Positions 1 to 5,610 of a DNA stretch of 6,944 bases are shown one piece after another (position 1 is the first letter of the stretch; every line of letters starts with the position of its first letter). The stretch is from NCBI GenBank assembly GCA_022565195.1, contig JADFJZ010000073.1, forward strand, positions 1 through 6,944, given 5' to 3'. The notes beneath the pieces were generated by a model, which was not told where the DNA came from, searched no databases, and saw only the letters and a list, made by a program, of their open reading frames with translations. Both the position numbers and the translations under genes were made by a program. This DNA is from Planctomycetota bacterium. GTDB taxonomy: Bacteria; Planctomycetota; Phycisphaerae; UBA1845; CAIVHJ01.

Positions 1-6
1 CTGCTG

Positions 7-531
7 TCAAGCTGTGAGGCCGAGGTCGGCTTTAGTGAACAGAGCGTTGAACTCGAAGCCGGCTTCAGTGATGTTCTGGCCCGCGCCTTCCTGGCGGTCG
101 ATGACGGCGACGATGCGCTCGACCTTGGCGCCGACCTCGCAGATGGCCTTGGCGGCTTCGATGACCTGCCCGCCGGTGGTGGCGATGTCCTCGACCAAAA
201 GCACCGAGTCGCCGGCGGTGATGACGCCCTCGAAGAGGTTGCCCGTGCCGTAGCCCTTCTTCGAGTTGCGCACGATGACGAACGGCTTCACGGCGGCCAG
301 GGAGGTGGCGGCGGCGAGGGCCACGCCGCCCAGCTCGGCGCCGGCGATGAGCGTGGTGGACGATTGCACGAAGCGGGCGAACTCCAGGCCGAGCGCCGCC
401 AGGATGTCCGGCTGGGTCTCGAAGCGGTACTTGTCGAGGTAGTACTTGCTCTTCTTGCCGGAGCGGAGCGTGAAGTCGCCTTCGAGGTAGGCGGTCTCTT
501 TGATGCGTTTGATCAGTTCGTCACGTTGCAT
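7..531 (-). CDS. pyrE: Orotate phosphoribosyltransferase
   Basis: Converts orotate and PRPP to orotidine 5'-phosphate, the fifth step of de novo UMP synthesis, in the cytoplasm. The 174-residue product has the type I phosphoribosyltransferase PRPP motif VLLVEDIATTGGQ at residues 110-122. Ahead of it is the flexible catalytic loop VRNSKKGYG (about 87-95, with Arg88, Lys91 and Lys92), followed by GNLFEG, where OPRTases usually have a G-x-x-x-EG pattern. The N-terminal GDFTLRSGKKSKYYLDKY (18-35) is the usual orotate-side segment. The length fits the short OPRTase form rather than the roughly 213-residue E. coli form. The frame is open to 621, but the ATG at 531 is chosen because GAAGGA (543-538) lies 6 nt upstream and homology begins there. 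It follows purB on the same strand after 199 bases. The stop is TGA at 9-7. Identification is secure. Confidence 0.96.
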   Translation of the reverse strand: MQRDELIKRIKETAYLEGDFTLRSGKKSKYYLDKYRFETQPDILAALGLEFARFVQSSTTLIAGAELGGVALAAATSLAAVKPFVIVRNSKKGYGTGNLFEGVITAGDSVLLVEDIATTGGQVIEAAKAICEVGAKVERIVAVIDRQEGAGQNITEAGFEFNALFTKADLGLTA

Positions 532-537
532 GGTCAA

Positions 538-543
538 TCCTTC
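538..543 (-). promoter_or_regulatory. Shine-Dalgarno site of pyrE
   Basis: On the minus strand GAAGGA is followed by a 6-nt spacer and ATG. This fixes the pyrE start at 531 and rules out the upstream in-frame ATG at 621. Confidence 0.75.
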
Positions 544-580
544 AAAGTGTTCGGTCGGTCGTGCGCAGTGTGCTACGGCC

Positions 581-617
581 GTGTTCTGCAGATCAGAAAC
601 ACTGCTCAAGAGCAGTG
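581..617 (-). promoter_or_regulatory. Overlapping dyads in the pyrE leader
   Basis: Positions 600-617 form a perfect inverted repeat with arms CACTGCTC and GAGCAGTG around 2 central bases. Read on the minus strand, the next element (602-581) can fold as GUGUU-U-CUG paired with CAG-AACAC, with one bulged U and a 5-nt loop. The two share bases 600-602, so they cannot both form fully in RNA. CTGCAGAT also occurs at 586-593 and 627-634, flanking the palindrome. This could be an operator or an attenuator-like leader for pyrE, or chance. No U-tract follows, so a classical attenuator is not shown. Confidence 0.35.
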
Positions 618-709
618 GCACACGCGCTGCAGATGGTTCGGCGACGAGGACGTCGCCGCTCGCCGAGTCTTCCGACGTCGGGTCCGCAGCGTAATCGGTG
701 CGGCTCAGT

Positions 710-730
710 CGGCCGGCGGAACGCCGGCCG
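710..730 (-). terminator. Hairpin directly after purB stop
   Basis: A perfect 9-bp stem (CGGCCGGCG at 710-718 and its complement at 722-730) with a 3-nt loop abuts the purB stop codon (TAG, 733-731). The stem is all G/C. On the minus strand it is followed by ACTGAGCC rather than a T-run. It is therefore a stable 3' hairpin that may protect the mRNA end or terminate weakly, and not a textbook intrinsic terminator. Confidence 0.5.
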
Positions 731-2167
731 CTACACGTGCAACTCGGGGTTCTTGCCGAGGGCCGTGCGGTGCTTGCGGCGGATCGGCGTGACCTGGGCC
801 TTGATGAAATCGCTGGTCTGTTGCGGAGCCAGACCGATGTACTTCTTCGGCTCGAGCACCGATTCGATCTCCACCTTGGCGAAGGCGGCGTCGCGCGTCA
901 GGCGCTCGATGAGGTCGTTGGCTTTGCCGTGCTGTTTGACTTGCCGGGCGGCGGCCTGCGCGTGTTTGCGGATGCGTTCGTGCAACTCCTGGCGATCGCC
1001 GCCGGCTTTGACCGCCGCCATGAGGATGTTCTCCGAGGCAATGAACGGCAGTTCGGCGCGGATGCGCGATTCGATGACCTTCGGATACACCACCAGCCCG
1101 CCGGCAACGTCGGTGACGATCATCAACATGCCGTCGGTGGCCAGGAACGTTTCGGGGATGCTGAGGCGCTTGTTGGCGGAGTCGTCCAGCGTGCGCTCGA
1201 ACCACTGCTCCGCTGCCGTTTGGTTCGGCGAGTCTGCCAGCGACATCACGAAGCGCGCCAGCCCGGTGGCCCGCTCGCAACGCATGGGGTTGCGCTTGTA
1301 GGCCATCGAACTCGAGCCGACCTGCCCGCGCTCGAAGGGCTCTTCGATCTCTTTGAGGTGGGCCAGCAGGCGAATGTCGTTGGCGAACTTGTGGACGCTG
1401 GCAGCGATGCCCGCCAGGACCGAGACCGCGGCGGCGTCGACCTTGCGAGAATAGGTTTGACCGGTGACGGCGTAGGTGTCGCGGAAGTCCATCTTGCGGG
1501 CGACGAGTTGGTTCAGCCGCGCGACTTTGCGAGCGTCGCCGCCCAGCAGTTCCAGGAAACTGGCGCAGGTGCCGGTCGTGCCCGTGACGCCGCGGAACTT
1601 GAGCCGCCCGATCTCGAACTCGAGCCGTTCGAGGTCCATGATGAACTCGTGGCACCACAGTGCGGCGCGCTTGCCGACCGTGGTGAGTTGGGCCGGCTGA
1701 AAGTGGGTGAACGCGAGCGTCGGCAAGCTGCGGTGTGCCTTGGCGAAGGTGGCGATCACGTCGATGACATTGGCCAGCCAGTCGCGGATCATGTGCATGG
1801 CTTCCCGCATGATGATGAGGTCGGCGTTGTCGACGACAAAGGCGCTGGTTGCACCGAGGTGGATGATGCCTTTGGCCGCCGGCGCAGCGTCGCCGAAGGT
1901 ATGGACGTGGGCCATGACGTCGTGCCGCAGCTTCCGCTCGTACTTCGCTGCGGCGGCGAAATCGATGTCGCCGAGAGCTCGTCTCATTTGGCTGATCTGC
2001 TTGGCGGTGATGGGCAGGCCGAGCTCGCGCTCTGCCTCGGCGAGGGCCACCCACAACCCGCGCCAAGTCAAAATCCGCCTTCGCGGCGAAAACAACTCCG
2101 CCATCTCACGCGAGGCATTGCGCGCCACCAGCGGAGACTCGTAAACGTCGTACGACTTCTTCGGCAT
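731..2167 (-). CDS. purB: Adenylosuccinate lyase
   Basis: Catalyses two fumarate-releasing steps in purine synthesis: SAICAR to AICAR, and adenylosuccinate to AMP. It is a homotetrameric cytoplasmic enzyme of the fumarase/aspartase superfamily. In the 478-residue product, RHDVMAHVH (81-89) and THFQPAQ (154-160, His155) hold the catalytic and substrate histidines. GSSSMAYKRNP (284-294) is the flexible signature loop with the catalytic serine and Lys291. WFERTLDDSANKR (322-334) and LPFIASENI are further conserved blocks. The whole chain tracks remembered human ADSL and clostridial PurB much better than E. coli PurB. The frame is open to 2269, and ATGs occur at 2176 and 2167. Neither has a Shine-Dalgarno site. 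The ATG at 2167 is preferred because a TACAAT box (2180-2175) overlaps the 2176 ATG, suggesting a leaderless message. Starting at 2176 would add three residues (481 aa). Confidence 0.95.
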   Translation of the reverse strand: MPKKSYDVYESPLVARNASREMAELFSPRRRILTWRGLWVALAEAERELGLPITAKQISQMRRALGDIDFAAAAKYERKLRHDVMAHVHTFGDAAPAAKGIIHLGATSAFVVDNADLIIMREAMHMIRDWLANVIDVIATFAKAHRSLPTLAFTHFQPAQLTTVGKRAALWCHEFIMDLERLEFEIGRLKFRGVTGTTGTCASFLELLGGDARKVARLNQLVARKMDFRDTYAVTGQTYSRKVDAAAVSVLAGIAASVHKFANDIRLLAHLKEIEEPFERGQVGSSSMAYKRNPMRCERATGLARFVMSLADSPNQTAAEQWFERTLDDSANKRLSIPETFLATDGMLMIVTDVAGGLVVYPKVIESRIRAELPFIASENILMAAVKAGGDRQELHERIRKHAQAAARQVKQHGKANDLIERLTRDAAFAKVEIESVLEPKKYIGLAPQQTSDFIKAQVTPIRRKHRTALGKNPELHV

Positions 2168-2174
2168 GACTGCC

Positions 2175-2180
2175 ATTGTA
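2175..2180 (-). promoter_or_regulatory. Candidate -10 box of purB
   Basis: On the minus strand TACAAT is followed by 7 nt and then the ATG at 2167. The first upstream ATG (2176-2174) lies within and next to the box, so transcription should begin at or just before 2167. The hexamer 17 nt upstream (2203-2198, TTCCGC) is a poor -35 match and falls in the GGAATGC repeats. The same arrangement occurs at ispG. Confidence 0.45.
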
Positions 2181-2192
2181 GGGGGATTCGGG

Positions 2193-2213
2193 GGAATGCG
2201 GAATGCGGAATGC
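2193..2213. repeat. Three tandem copies of GGAATGC
   Basis: Three exact head-to-tail 7-bp units lie at 2193-2199, 2200-2206 and 2207-2213, followed by a partial GGAT. The array is immediately upstream of purB, where its -35 region would be expected. Copy number may vary between strains by slippage. Confidence 0.85.
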
Positions 2214-2269
2214 GGATGAGCGCCCTCAGTGGCGTGTTTAGCGGCGACCTGCAGGGGAGCGCGTTTCAA

Positions 2270-2356
2270 TTGCGGATTTCGGATTGGGGATTTCGGGACT
2301 TTGGGCAGATATGCGACTTCGGATTGCGAATAATGAGAATAGGAAACTGCGAATAC
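2270..2356. repeat. Degenerate CGGATT / TGCGAATA repeat cluster
   Basis: CGGATT occurs at 2273-2278, 2280-2285 and 2320-2325. TGCGAATA occurs at 2325-2332 and 2348-2355, with related GGATTT and GGACTTT words between. This low-complexity stretch is related in style to the GGAATGC array 60 bases to its left. I recall such purine-rich words as common intergenic sequence in planctomycete-type genomes. No protein-like translation was seen here. Confidence 0.55.
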
Positions 2357-2788
2357 GCGTGGGGCGGAATCCAGCGCTGGCCGACGAACTCATCCAGCAA
2401 TTGTGGCTGCAAGCGTGCAAATCGGGGCGCGGCGGACGGCACCTTCTGTCGGCGAAGGCTTCGCGGAGATCGCCGCCGGTGAATTCTTGTAAACCGCGCA
2501 TCCGTGATTGGCGCATTCGAGTTCGTCTTTGCTTGGAATCACCGGCCTCCAATGCACTGCGCAACTCAGCACCGGAGATCACCGTGACACATACGTGTCA
2601 CCTTCATGATGCAAGGACAGAGTCGAGCTACCTCGCTGACGCTTCGCCGGTCGCCGAACATTTGTGATTGGCGAAAGCGCGCTCCAGGGGATGTGCCCTT
2701 TGCTCGGAATTCAGTTGAACTAGACGTATTACCTTATGATGATATGCGCAGTTCTTGGTTCGTCATTCCATCATCGCGTAACATCATC
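2357..2788. other. Gene-free divergent gap with no recognised content
   Basis: About 430 bases lie between the repeat cluster and the nuclease start. Short frames are open on both strands, for example minus 2582-2238 and plus to 2667. None shows a recognisable motif or a ribosome binding site, and no frame keeps a consistent protein-like character. The stretch may contain a decayed gene. Base composition falls towards the nuclease: 24 of 60 bases are G or C at 2701-2760, against about 42 of 60 at 5701-5760 in ispG. The only clear structure is the palindrome at 2584-2601. GTGATTGGCG occurs at 2504 and again at 2664, probably by chance. Confidence 0.5.
2584..2601. promoter_or_regulatory. Perfect palindrome GTGACAC-4-GTGTCAC
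   Basis: Seven-base arms flank a 4-bp centre (ATAC). The size and symmetry fit a binding site for a dimeric regulator, or a recognition end of a small repeat element. It lies about 190 bp upstream of the nuclease start and about 415 bp from purB. No second copy was found in the window, so function is unknown. Confidence 0.4.
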
Positions 2789-3913
2789 ATGGCATTGTGG
2801 GTTATCAAACCTGGTCGCCAGGGGGAGCATGAAGACTACTTCCTCAAGCGGGATCTGGCCTGCCTGACCTTTCCGAACATGCCTTCCGTTCGTGAGATCG
2901 ACAGCTCCCAGAAAATGAAGTTTCTGTTTCTCGCCGTTCAGCCGAACGCGCCCAAACGCGCGGTGATCAACTATGCTTCTCAAGCCTGGGCTTTTCGCGG
3001 CCTGTGCCGCATCGGCGATCCGATTGTGCTGCCGCTCAAATCCTCGCGCAACATCGTCGTCGGGCAGGTGGCCAGCGATTATCGCTACAACACCACTGCA
3101 GAAGATCCGTATCGTCATGAACGCGACGTGGCCTGGAGCGATCAACTCATCGACCGCGAACAGATCGATGCGGACCTGCGATACTCCTTCTCGGCGAACA
3201 AGACCTTTTGCGAGACGAAACGCGAGGATGCAGAGTTGCGAATCCAGGATTTGGTGAACGGTGAGTCGCTGGCTGACAATCCCCCATCCGTGCACAGCCC
3301 TCAAGAAACGGGAGACATCATCTTGGACCAAACCGAGCAGAGCGCCTGGAAGAAGCTGAAGCGTTACGTCGAAGAGAAGTTCTCCGGGCACGATTTGACC
3401 CATTTGTTCGCCGAGGTGCTCAGAGCGGACGGGTATCACATTCATGTGAGCCCGGAGGGCCCGGACGGGGGGCACGACATCCTGGCGGCTCGGGGCGAGT
3501 TTGGATTTGATGGGCCTCACATTTGTGTGCAGGTCAAACGCACCGCCAAGCCTGTCGGGGCGTCCGTCCTGCGCGAGTTGCTGGGCACCATGCAGACGCT
3601 GCGCGCCACGCACGGCATCCTGGTCTCGTGGTCCGGGTTCACGCCGACGGCCCAGCGCGAAGCACTCACGAACTACTTTGAAGTGCGGTTGATCGATGGT
3701 GACGAATTGGTCCGCATGGTTGTGAGCCGCATCGAATCGTTTTCGCCGGAGATGAAGAAGCGTTTGCCGCTGCGGCGGGCGTGGGTCTTCGCCCGCGAGC
3801 GCGGCGAGCCGGCTTCGCCCGTTCATCCGCTTCGCGACCCCGCTGAGACTGTTCATCCGCGTCGCGACCCCACTGAGACTGCTCGCCCACCGGTCACGCC
3901 GCCCGGCATCTAA
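2789..3913 (+). CDS. Mrr-like restriction endonuclease with EVE/PUA-like N-terminal domain
   Basis: Predicted DNA nuclease of 374 residues. Residues 1-155 resemble the EVE/PUA-like module of restriction proteins: MALWVIKPGRQGEHEDYF, an AWAF segment at 67-70, GDPIVLPLKS at 76-85, and GQVASDYRY at 92-100. Such modules can read modified bases. After a linker (about 156-195) comes an Mrr-type PD-(D/E)XK core: GHDLTHLFAEVLRADGY (200-216), GPDGGHD with Asp230, and VQVKR with Gln248 and Lys250 as the Q-x-K half of the site. GILVSWSGF (276-284) follows. The C-terminal tail is Pro/Arg-rich with two 10-residue repeats (345-364). No methyltransferase is adjacent, which favours a modification-dependent (type IV-like) defence role; this is inferred. 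The frame is open from 2606, but homology starts at the ATG at 2789. There is no Shine-Dalgarno site; the upstream ATG at 2744 is the alternative. A TATGAT at 2735-2740 is a weak -10 candidate. Confidence 0.85.
   Translation: MALWVIKPGRQGEHEDYFLKRDLACLTFPNMPSVREIDSSQKMKFLFLAVQPNAPKRAVINYASQAWAFRGLCRIGDPIVLPLKSSRNIVVGQVASDYRYNTTAEDPYRHERDVAWSDQLIDREQIDADLRYSFSANKTFCETKREDAELRIQDLVNGESLADNPPSVHSPQETGDIILDQTEQSAWKKLKRYVEEKFSGHDLTHLFAEVLRADGYHIHVSPEGPDGGHDILAARGEFGFDGPHICVQVKRTAKPVGASVLRELLGTMQTLRATHGILVSWSGFTPTAQREALTNYFEVRLIDGDELVRMVVSRIESFSPEMKKRLPLRRAWVFARERGEPASPVHPLRDPAETVHPRRDPTETARPPVTPPGI
3821..3880 (+). repeat. Two tandem 30-bp units in the nuclease 3' end
   Basis: Units 3821-3850 and 3851-3880 match at 28 of 30 positions. 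They are in frame and encode VHPLRDPAET and VHPRRDPTET. The duplication extends the charged, proline-containing tail beyond the nuclease domain and does not touch catalytic residues. It looks recent. Confidence 0.9.
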
Positions 3914-4122
3914 TCCGCGATCAGGCGAACGATCCAGCCCGCGGCTTGCCGTTTAGCAGCCTTTCCGAATCGAATTGGATCCTGGCAACGGGTCGCGTGA
4001 ACAATGCCTGCGCGATTCCACCTCTGACGGGATGTCTCCATTGCCGTGCCTTCGCGAAAGCTGAAGCTTGCGGATCCTTGAAATACAAGGTGGAATCCTG
4101 ATCCTGCAACTTCCTAACTGCG
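3914..4122. other. Convergent intergenic gap
   Basis: This is the 209-base space between the nuclease stop and the CII-like stop. Apart from the doubtful small frame on the minus strand, it holds a short hairpin-forming sequence (CCTTG at 4076-4080 and CAAGG at 4086-4090). I see no convincing bidirectional terminator with a T-run. Confidence 0.4.
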
Positions 4123-4139
4123 TCATTGCTCCCCATCAT
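3921..4139 (-). CDS. Doubtful 72-codon frame overlapping the CII-like gene stop
   Basis: This frame begins with ATGATG at 4139-4134, inside the last codons of the CII-like gene, so the two overlap by 17 nt. That is an arrangement compatible with translational coupling. The predicted basic product (MMGSNDAVRKLQDQD onwards, ending GKPRAGSFA) matches no family I recognise. Evidence against it: no clear Shine-Dalgarno site, use of AGG/AGA and other codons rare in the neighbours, and weaker G/C preference at third positions. It may simply be an open stretch in a convergent gap. Confidence 0.2.
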   Translation of the reverse strand: MMGSNDAVRKLQDQDSTLYFKDPQASAFAKARQWRHPVRGGIAQALFTRPVARIQFDSERLLNGKPRAGSFA

Positions 4140-4596
4140 GATAACAGCCCGTCTCGCAGGCGACGACGAAGCTCTCCGCCGTGATCTTGAGCGTTTCCCA
4201 CTTTCGGCGAATGAGGTCGGCTTCCTGGTCTTCGATCTGCCCGTCGTCTTCGATGCTGCTCGTGACCGTCGACAGCAATCCGCTGAACTCTTTGACGAGC
4301 GCCTGCGTGCGCCGCAGCAATTCGGTCTCGTTATCACCGCCGTGCGCCCGAGGATTGCGCACGAAGAACCCGCCGGCCTCATGGCAAAGCCAGTTGACCA
4401 CCCGCTCATCGCCCGTCGCCTGCACGATCTCCGCCAGCCGATCGAGCGGATTGCGGGCGCCGCTGGAATCGGGATCCTCCTTGTTGGATTCCTGGCACCA
4501 CTTGTAAACCAGCGCGGGCGAGAGGTTCAGCTTGCCCGCCAGCGCCTTCACGCCGATGGTGTCCGCTGCCGTCTTGAGCACTTCACAGGATTTCAT
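4123..4596 (-). CDS. Phage CII-like DNA-binding protein
   Basis: A 157-residue predicted regulator of the phage regulatory protein CII type. The N-terminus MKSCEVLKTAADTIGVK leads into a helix-turn-helix (about 15-36, GVKALAGKLNLSPALVYKWC). ARNPLDRLAEI (47-57) and the conserved NWLCHEAGGFFVRNP (68-82) follow. The C-terminal half (about 90-152) is a predicted helical region that is acidic around SSIEDDGQIEDQEADLI. I recall close relatives as chromosomal single genes in planctomycetes, with no phage genes nearby, which is also the case here. Target and function are unknown. The ATG at 4596 is fixed by a strong AAGGAG 7 nt upstream. The frame is open a further 13 codons to 4635, but those residues lie upstream of the ribosome site. 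The gene is divergent from rsmA and convergent with the nuclease. Confidence 0.85.
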   Translation of the reverse strand: MKSCEVLKTAADTIGVKALAGKLNLSPALVYKWCQESNKEDPDSSGARNPLDRLAEIVQATGDERVVNWLCHEAGGFFVRNPRAHGGDNETELLRRTQALVKEFSGLLSTVTSSIEDDGQIEDQEADLIRRKWETLKITAESFVVACETGCYHDGEQ

Positions 4597-4603
4597 AACT
4601 GAT

Positions 4604-4609
4604 CTCCTT
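4604..4609 (-). promoter_or_regulatory. Strong Shine-Dalgarno site of the CII-like gene
   Basis: AAGGAG (within GGAAGGAGAT, 4611-4602) sits 7 nt before the ATG at 4596. It is the best ribosome binding site in the window and decides the start. Confidence 0.85.
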
Positions 4610-4661
4610 CCCGAACGCTTGCGGGCAAGTCCCAATCTACAGCCGCCGGCGGGAATGCACT

Positions 4662-4669
4662 ATTATAAT
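4662..4669. promoter_or_regulatory. Palindromic ATTATAAT, candidate shared -10 for divergent genes
   Basis: ATTATAAT is its own complement, so it offers TATAAT on both strands (plus 4664-4669, minus 4667-4662). On the minus strand a TTGAGT (4692-4687) lies 19 nt upstream, which is a usable but long spacing for the CII-like gene and gives a leader of about 60 nt. On the plus strand no -35 is visible, and an rsmA leader would be about 35 nt. Confidence 0.4.
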
Positions 4670-4710
4670 GGCTGCTCATTATTGTAACTCAACTTACGCG
4701 CGATGTGACC

Positions 4711-5577
4711 ATGCCGCAAACCCTCAGCGAAATCCGAGACTTGCTGGCCTCGGCGGGCCTGCGGCCGCAGAAGAAGCTGGGCCAGAACTTCCTCATCGAC
4801 GGCAACTTGATGACCAAGATCGTCGAAGCCGCCGGGCTCGAACCGCACGACACCGTGCTGGAGATCGGCGCGGGCACCGGCAGCCTGACCGAGATGCTGC
4901 TGGAGCGAGCCGGCCACGTCGTCGCCGTTGAACTCGATCGCGGACTGGCCGAACTGCTCACCGATCGACTGGCCGGGCGCGATAACCTCACGCTCCTGCA
5001 CGAGGATGTGCTGCAAACCAAGTCCCAGATCGCGCCGGTCGTGCTGGACGCTCTGCGTCATGCCGCCGGCGGACGCCCTGCCCTGCTGGTGGCCAACCTG
5101 CCGTACCACATCGCGTCGCCGATATTGATCGACCTTCTGCTGTGCGACGTGCCCTTCACGCGCTTCTGCTTCTCCGTGCAGCGCGAGGTCGCCGACCGCA
5201 TCGCCGCCAAGCCGAGCACCAAGGACTACGGCCCGATCAGCATTCTGCTGCAACTGTGCGGCACGGTGCATAGGATTACGCATCTCCCGCCGCAGGCCTT
5301 CTGGCCTGCGCCGAAGGTCGAGTCGACCGCGCTGCGCATCGACATCGACCTGAGTCGTTTCCCCGACAAGGCCCTCTTGCGGCAGTTCAGCGACCTGCTG
5401 CGCCTGGCGTTCTCGCACCGCCGCAAGACGCTGAACTACAACCTCCGGCAGCAGTACGAGCCGGCCGACTTCGGCCCGGCGTGCGCCGCGGTGGGCATCG
5501 ACCCGGCCATACGGGCCGAGGCGCTCTCGCCGGAGCAATGGTACGAGCTGTTCTGTCGAATGGCCGGCGTACTTTGA
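4711..5577 (+). CDS. rsmA: 16S rRNA (adenine1518-N6/adenine1519-N6)-dimethyltransferase
   Basis: RsmA (KsgA) adds four methyl groups from SAM to two adjacent adenines in helix 45 of 16S rRNA late in 30S assembly. Loss of the enzyme classically gives kasugamycin resistance. The 288-residue length is typical. KKLGQNFLID (21-30) is the N-terminal family signature. VLEIGAGTGSLTEMLL (49-64) is SAM motif I, VAVELDRGLA (71-80) contains the acidic SAM-ribose residue, and NLPYHI (129-134) is catalytic motif IV. FWPAPKV (198-204) and HRRKTLNYNL (236-245) mark the C-terminal domain. An in-frame GTG at 4705 is an alternative start, two residues longer. Neither start has a Shine-Dalgarno site. ispG begins 33 bases downstream on the same strand but seems to have its own promoter overlapping the rsmA stop. 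Confidence 0.96.
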   Translation: MPQTLSEIRDLLASAGLRPQKKLGQNFLIDGNLMTKIVEAAGLEPHDTVLEIGAGTGSLTEMLLERAGHVVAVELDRGLAELLTDRLAGRDNLTLLHEDVLQTKSQIAPVVLDALRHAAGGRPALLVANLPYHIASPILIDLLLCDVPFTRFCFSVQREVADRIAAKPSTKDYGPISILLQLCGTVHRITHLPPQAFWPAPKVESTALRIDIDLSRFPDKALLRQFSDLLRLAFSHRRKTLNYNLRQQYEPADFGPACAAVGIDPAIRAEALSPEQWYELFCRMAGVL

Positions 5578-5603
5578 CGCCGCCGCACGCCGATCGCTAC
5601 AAT
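5574..5603 (+). promoter_or_regulatory. Sigma70-type promoter of ispG
   Basis: TTGACG (5574-5579) and TACAAT (5598-5603) are separated by 18 bp. The -35 box overlaps the rsmA stop codon (TGA, 5575-5577). The expected start point, 6-8 nt after the -10 box, falls at about 5609-5611, on or beside the ispG ATG. This predicts a leaderless or nearly leaderless message and excludes the ATG at 5602, which is inside the box. Confidence 0.65.
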
Positions 5604-5610
5604 GCACCAT

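Noticed and set aside
705..2066. A 453-codon minus-strand frame overlapping purB in another phase
   Set aside because: An Arg/His-rich translation produced by reading GC-rich purB out of frame, with no family features.
698..2482. A 594-codon plus-strand frame opposite purB
   Set aside because: It is a shadow of purB: no recognisable domain and a composition expected from its complement.
2238..2582. A 114-codon minus-strand frame in the purB-nuclease gap
   Set aside because: No ribosome site, no motif, and it runs through the degenerate repeats; at most a decayed remnant.
2504..2673. GTGATTGGCG repeated at 2504 and 2664 as possible direct repeats of a mobile element
   Set aside because: Only 10 bases match, there are no inverted ends nearby and no transposase; probably chance.
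2606..2788. N-terminal extension of the nuclease to an earlier ATG
   Set aside because: These 61 residues do not resemble the family; the EVE/PUA-like homology starts exactly at the ATG at 2789.
4668..4931. An 87-codon plus frame starting within the TATAATG box
   Set aside because: It overlaps rsmA out of frame and gives an Arg/Pro/Ala-rich, motif-free translation.
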